Source: Cinclus cinclus
Lineage: Eukaryota > Chordata > Aves > Passeriformes > Cinclidae
Assembly: GCF_963662255.1 (NCBI RefSeq)
Contig: NW_026912147.1
Coordinates: forward strand, 275,871-339,870
Direction: 5' to 3'
DNA length: 64,000 bases
Below the pieces are notes generated by a model that was not told the origin of the DNA, ran no database searches, and saw nothing but the letters and a program-made list of their open reading frames with translations. This document shows, piece after piece, positions 60,461 to 64,000 of this stretch. How positions within the stretch are numbered: position 1 is the first letter of the stretch; every line of letters begins with the position of its first letter. A program made the translations under genes and the position numbers.

Positions 60461-62187
60461 GAGGACACAGAGTCCCGAGGGCTGAGCCCTGCCTGCTAGC
60501 CCTGGAGAGTCCTGGCTGCGCTCCCCATGGGACTCGGAGAAATTTGCCAGAGGAACCGCCTGCCGGGCTCCCTTCAACTACCTCAGCAATCCCCTCAAAA
60601 ATGCCTCCTCACTCCCCTGGACATCCCCTCGCATTTTCCTACACAAACACTTCTTGTCTCCCCTCTAAATGACACCGGGGCTTTCAGCTAAATCAATGGC
60701 ATGACCCGTGCCGCCTACTGCTCATGGGTCACCCAACCACAATCAAGAGCAAATGCTGGTTGGCCTTTAAGAACCTGAAATAACTTTGAAGCAAAAGAAA
60801 TAATCTTTTTTCTTCTTTCACATGCTGGACTTGCCTCTGGGGATATGTGCTGAGCTCTCGCTGCAGGGGACTGTCAGGCCCGAATGGCTGGGAGTTCATC
60901 TTCTTCTCCCTTGGTCGTCAGAAATTGTCATTAATTACACCACAGAAATGCTTTCTGAAACCTTTCCCCTTTCCTGTCCTTTGCTGGTACATCTTCTCTC
61001 TCTGCCTTTGAATTTACAGCTGTTCTTAGGCGGGACCAAGGTGAAATTTTTAGCTGGATTTTTCTAAAATTTCTAATTATACTGAAATTATTTCCAATTC
61101 CCCAATGAGAAGAGCACAGACTCACAGCCATTCAGGGCTGGCAGCCACCGAGGGAAATCTGAGACAGTATTAATACAAGTGACCTTTCCTGTGAGTAGCC
61201 ATCACTCCAGTCCTCCAGCCTCAGCAAGTTTCTGCCGTGAATGGACCCAACTTCTAATGCAAACCTAAATTTCCGTCAGCTTTTGTTAGAAAGATCCCGG
61301 ACAGTAAATCATACTACAGAATTTAAAATTTGCACAAAGAATAACAGACCCAGGCCAAACCCAACTACCCCATCACTGCTCCACCCCACTTTTGGCAGAA
61401 ACAGTCGTATTGTTTACAAATCTTCTCCTTCCCTGCTGCTTAGTTCTTCACTGCACATCCCCAGAGAGGATTTACTCCACCTTTCGTTCACCACAGCACC
61501 TCTCTCCTCAGCACAAATCCCACTTGGCACAGATAAAACGGAGCTGACCTAAGGCAATGGATCCAGCAGCAGCTGCAATTCCAAGCTCCCCGTTCCCTGG
61601 ATTGCCCACCCAAGCGCTCCTGGCAACCTCACCTCAGCCCGGACTCTCTGTCCTCAGAGGGAAACACAGCCTGATGGGACACGGCTCTGGCACTCCACTT
61701 CCTCTTGCTCCTGCTGACCTGGAAAGCCACAGGTAAACCCAGTCCCCGGGACTTCGAATCCCTGGACACCAGCAGAGCTGGAGTTTCACCCAGATTCCAG
61801 ATTCCCAAGGCACTTCATCCCAGCAGGGAGGAAAAGGGGAACCCTGTATCCTCTGACTGACCTCACAGCACAGGCAGGACCGGGAGCCCTCCACTGGACT
61901 TTGCACAAAGGGACACCCAGGGTGCTGCATTGCAAGAAATCCCAAAGAGAAATGCCTCCAAAACCTGACAGAGAAAGGTTTCAAGTCACTCCAGAACACA
62001 GACGGCTGTTCATGCCTTCTCAGGCCACACCAACCCTGTCCTATCCACCTGAGCTGTGCAGGTGAGCTGTGCAAAGGCTCCCCTTCCTCCCAGGCAATTG
62101 CTGTCTGAAGCCACAGATGTCCGCCCTGGGCAGCACCTGTAAACAATGTGGGAAAGGCAAAATGAGAATGTTTTCTGTCAGAAAATG
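60461..62187. other. Non-coding flank, no gene recognised
   Basis: Mixed-composition sequence without recognisable exons, RNA genes or intact mobile elements. A motif near 61,127-61,147 (tcacagccattcagggctgg) recurs with one mismatch near 62,909. The longest reverse-strand open frame (61,634-62,287) runs through the AAT microsatellite and resembles no protein I know. Confidence 0.55.
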
Positions 62188-62214
62188 AATAATAATAATG
62201 ATAATAATAATAAT
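62188..62214. repeat. AAT trinucleotide microsatellite
   Basis: Twenty-seven bases of AAT units with one interruption (GAT). On the reverse strand it reads ATT and produces a tyrosine- or isoleucine-run in open frames, so it explains the apparent low-complexity peptides there. Confidence 0.95.
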
Positions 62215-63877
62215 CAGAACTCCTGACAAATTTAGTAACATCACTTTCATATGATAAATACTGGCCATGCCCATCCTTCCGGCCCATGTGAAAACAGGAA
62301 GGAGAACTACAGGAAAAGCAGAGTCCCTTCTTTGGATGTCTAAAGACTCTTCTGCACTTTATGCTCTTTGTGCTCTTTAAATGAATGGATTGCTGCTAAA
62401 AGAACCTCAGGCCCGTATTTTCTCAGCCACAGGCAGGACAAGGTGACTTGAAGCTGGAGAGCAGGGAGATGCAGGACCTTGGCAAGCGAGGGATAAGAGC
62501 AGGGGAAGCAGGGGAGGTGGCGGGGGAGAGCTGGACACTTGAAGGAACAGGTATTTTCTTGTTTACATTCATCAGTGCTGGGAACTTGGAAAACACGTGG
62601 TGCTGCATGCATCGAGGACACAATGCCCATGTTGTGGTTGTCTTCCCTTTACTCATAAGCCTTGGCTTCACCCCCTTTCCAGGGTGTCAGATCTTCCCCC
62701 TGGTCTCTCTGACCTGCCTCGGCTAGCTCAGGGTCAGAGAGATGGGGGATTTTTTTATCTGACATGGACAAAGGTAAAAGATGAGAGGAGGCTCTCTTTC
62801 CTGGGATGATCCAAGTTTATTGTCCTGAAGGGTTCCAGGGAGAAGAGAGATAGCATGGGAAACACGGGGTATTTTCAATCCCAACTCAGGGGCGGAGGAA
62901 TCCCGTATCACAGCCACTCAGGGCTGGCCAGGGGAAAGGGAGGGGTTAAGGGAAGGGGACAACCACGATACAAACCGAGAGTGAAACAGAACGAACCATC
63001 CTCAGTGCAACATAAAAACATAAATGTGCATTAAAACACCAGGGGAGCAGAGAATTCCTCCAGGCTAAAGGTGAGTCTGGTCCCACTCCAGGGATGTATC
63101 CAGTAAAGGAGGGGAGTTGTTTATGGGAACTGACCACAAAAATCAAACCCAACAAACACTGAAAGGGACTCTGTCGAGCTGCACCACCGAGTGTTGGCAG
63201 CAGGCAGAGGCACGAGGTGCACGCATGACCAAGAAGTACCACTTCACTTGGTTTTTCTGCTTATGTGGATTTCAGTTCTGCTTCACTTCACAGCTGCTAT
63301 TCTGTCAAGGTCACTTCCATTTTCACAAGCCTGTGTCACGTGTGGTCAAGGCTGGAAATCCTCCCTTAGGATTTCCATGTCTCATCTGGATTTGCCAGGA
63401 AGCACGTGCACACAGAGATGCCCGTTTCCGTGACAGGTCACTCAGAAATCATGTAAGCCAGCAACTTGCTCCTCACTGGATCACTTGGAAATACATAAAA
63501 GAGCCAGAAGAAAAATAACCAATCAACAACCCACATTTGTTGACATAGCTTAGTGCAGCTTCATCCTAATATTCTGCCCAGTGATGGAGAGAAAGAAGGA
63601 GGAAAGCTGTTCTCCCACTTCTCCCAGTTCTGCACCAAGCAGTTGGAAACAGCCAGCACTGCCCTCACCTGCAGCTGTGGCAGCTTCCCTCCTTCCTTCA
63701 GCCTCGCCCTGACTTCTGAGGGGCCAGAGGCACCACACCACCCAAAAGCATCAGCGCTCACACCCAGTGCCAGTACGGATGTCTTCATGGTCCATCTTTG
63801 GCCAAACAAACCTCGGGCATGGTTTTGCTTTCCTGACAGACTTGGGCAATCTCATTCCCATTTATCAAGGCAACGCA
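62215..63877. other. Non-coding flank, no gene recognised
   Basis: Purine-rich patches lie near 62,455-62,530, with a reverse-strand AATAAA at 62,816-62,821. There is no convincing exon structure. The region 62,700-63,230 has a repeat-derived feel, but I could not assign it to a family. Confidence 0.5.
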
Positions 63878-63935
63878 CCCCCCCCCCCCCCTCCCCCCCC
63901 CCCCCTCCCCCCCCCCCCCCCCCCCCCCTCCCCCC
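63878..63935. repeat. 58-base near-pure poly-C tract
   Basis: All bases are C except T at 63,892, 63,906 and 63,929. The opposite strand is a long G run able to form G-quadruplexes. Such tracts are prone to length error in sequencing, so the exact length is uncertain. Confidence 0.95.
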
Positions 63936-64000
63936 GCGTATGGCTCTGGAGTAAGAGCCCCTCTGGAACAAGAACTCGAGAGAAGACTGCAGGGAAGAAT

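Noticed and set aside
60106..60672. 188-codon proline/serine-rich open frame
   Set aside because: It coincides with a pyrimidine-rich stretch, has no domain, and is overlapped by other frames on both strands. Composition explains it.
61634..62287. 217-codon reverse-strand open frame
   Set aside because: It reads through the AAT microsatellite (tyrosine-rich run) and resembles no known protein.
63553..63954. 133-codon open frame ending in a proline run
   Set aside because: The proline run is the poly-C tract, and the remainder has no recognisable domain.

Overview
The window looks like eukaryotic, most likely vertebrate, DNA. It has TTAGGG-type telomere-like repeats, microsatellites, a gene-poor flank low in CpG, and no operon-like coding layout or Shine-Dalgarno pattern. 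A bird or other sauropsid would fit, since I see no primate- or rodent-type SINEs, but that is a weak guess. No protein-coding or RNA gene can be supported anywhere in the window.

Positions 1 to about 57,226 are one head-to-tail tandem array with a 1,379-bp monomer. It holds 41 complete copies (1-56,539) and a partial 42nd copy (56,540-57,226). The left end of the array lies outside the window. Copies are nearly identical. Every interval measured between equivalent positions is exactly 1,379 bp, so there is no net insertion or deletion in 56.5 kb. The monomer is CpG-rich: about 77 CpG in copy 1 by hand count, or roughly 5.6 per 100 bp. It contains several inverted repeats. Sparse diagnostic variants reveal a layered structure. 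The last twenty complete copies are two successive 10-monomer blocks of 13,790 bp each (copies 22-31 and 32-41) with the same variant order and only a few visible base differences. Inside each block, alternate copies share variants, which gives a 2,758-bp dimer pattern.

At about 57,227 identity drops abruptly while the alignment stays in register. A clearly diverged monomer piece follows (57,227-57,805), then another piece after a jump of about 515 bp in monomer coordinate (57,806-58,011), then a decayed stretch. A 349-bp block of degenerate CCCTAA-type telomeric repeats follows (58,132-58,480). At its heart lie 12 perfect units of the variant CCCTAT. The C-rich strand reads left to right. 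If the block kept its original orientation, the chromosome end would lie to the left, beyond the satellite.

From 58,481 to 64,000 the sequence is ordinary single-copy-like non-coding DNA. It has a pyrimidine-rich stretch, a small AAT microsatellite (62,188-62,214) and a 58-base nearly pure C tract (63,878-63,935). The whole picture fits a subtelomeric or pericentric heterochromatin boundary: a homogenised macrosatellite, a decayed fringe, a telomere-repeat relic, then unique flank. The open reading frames inside the satellite are judged non-coding.
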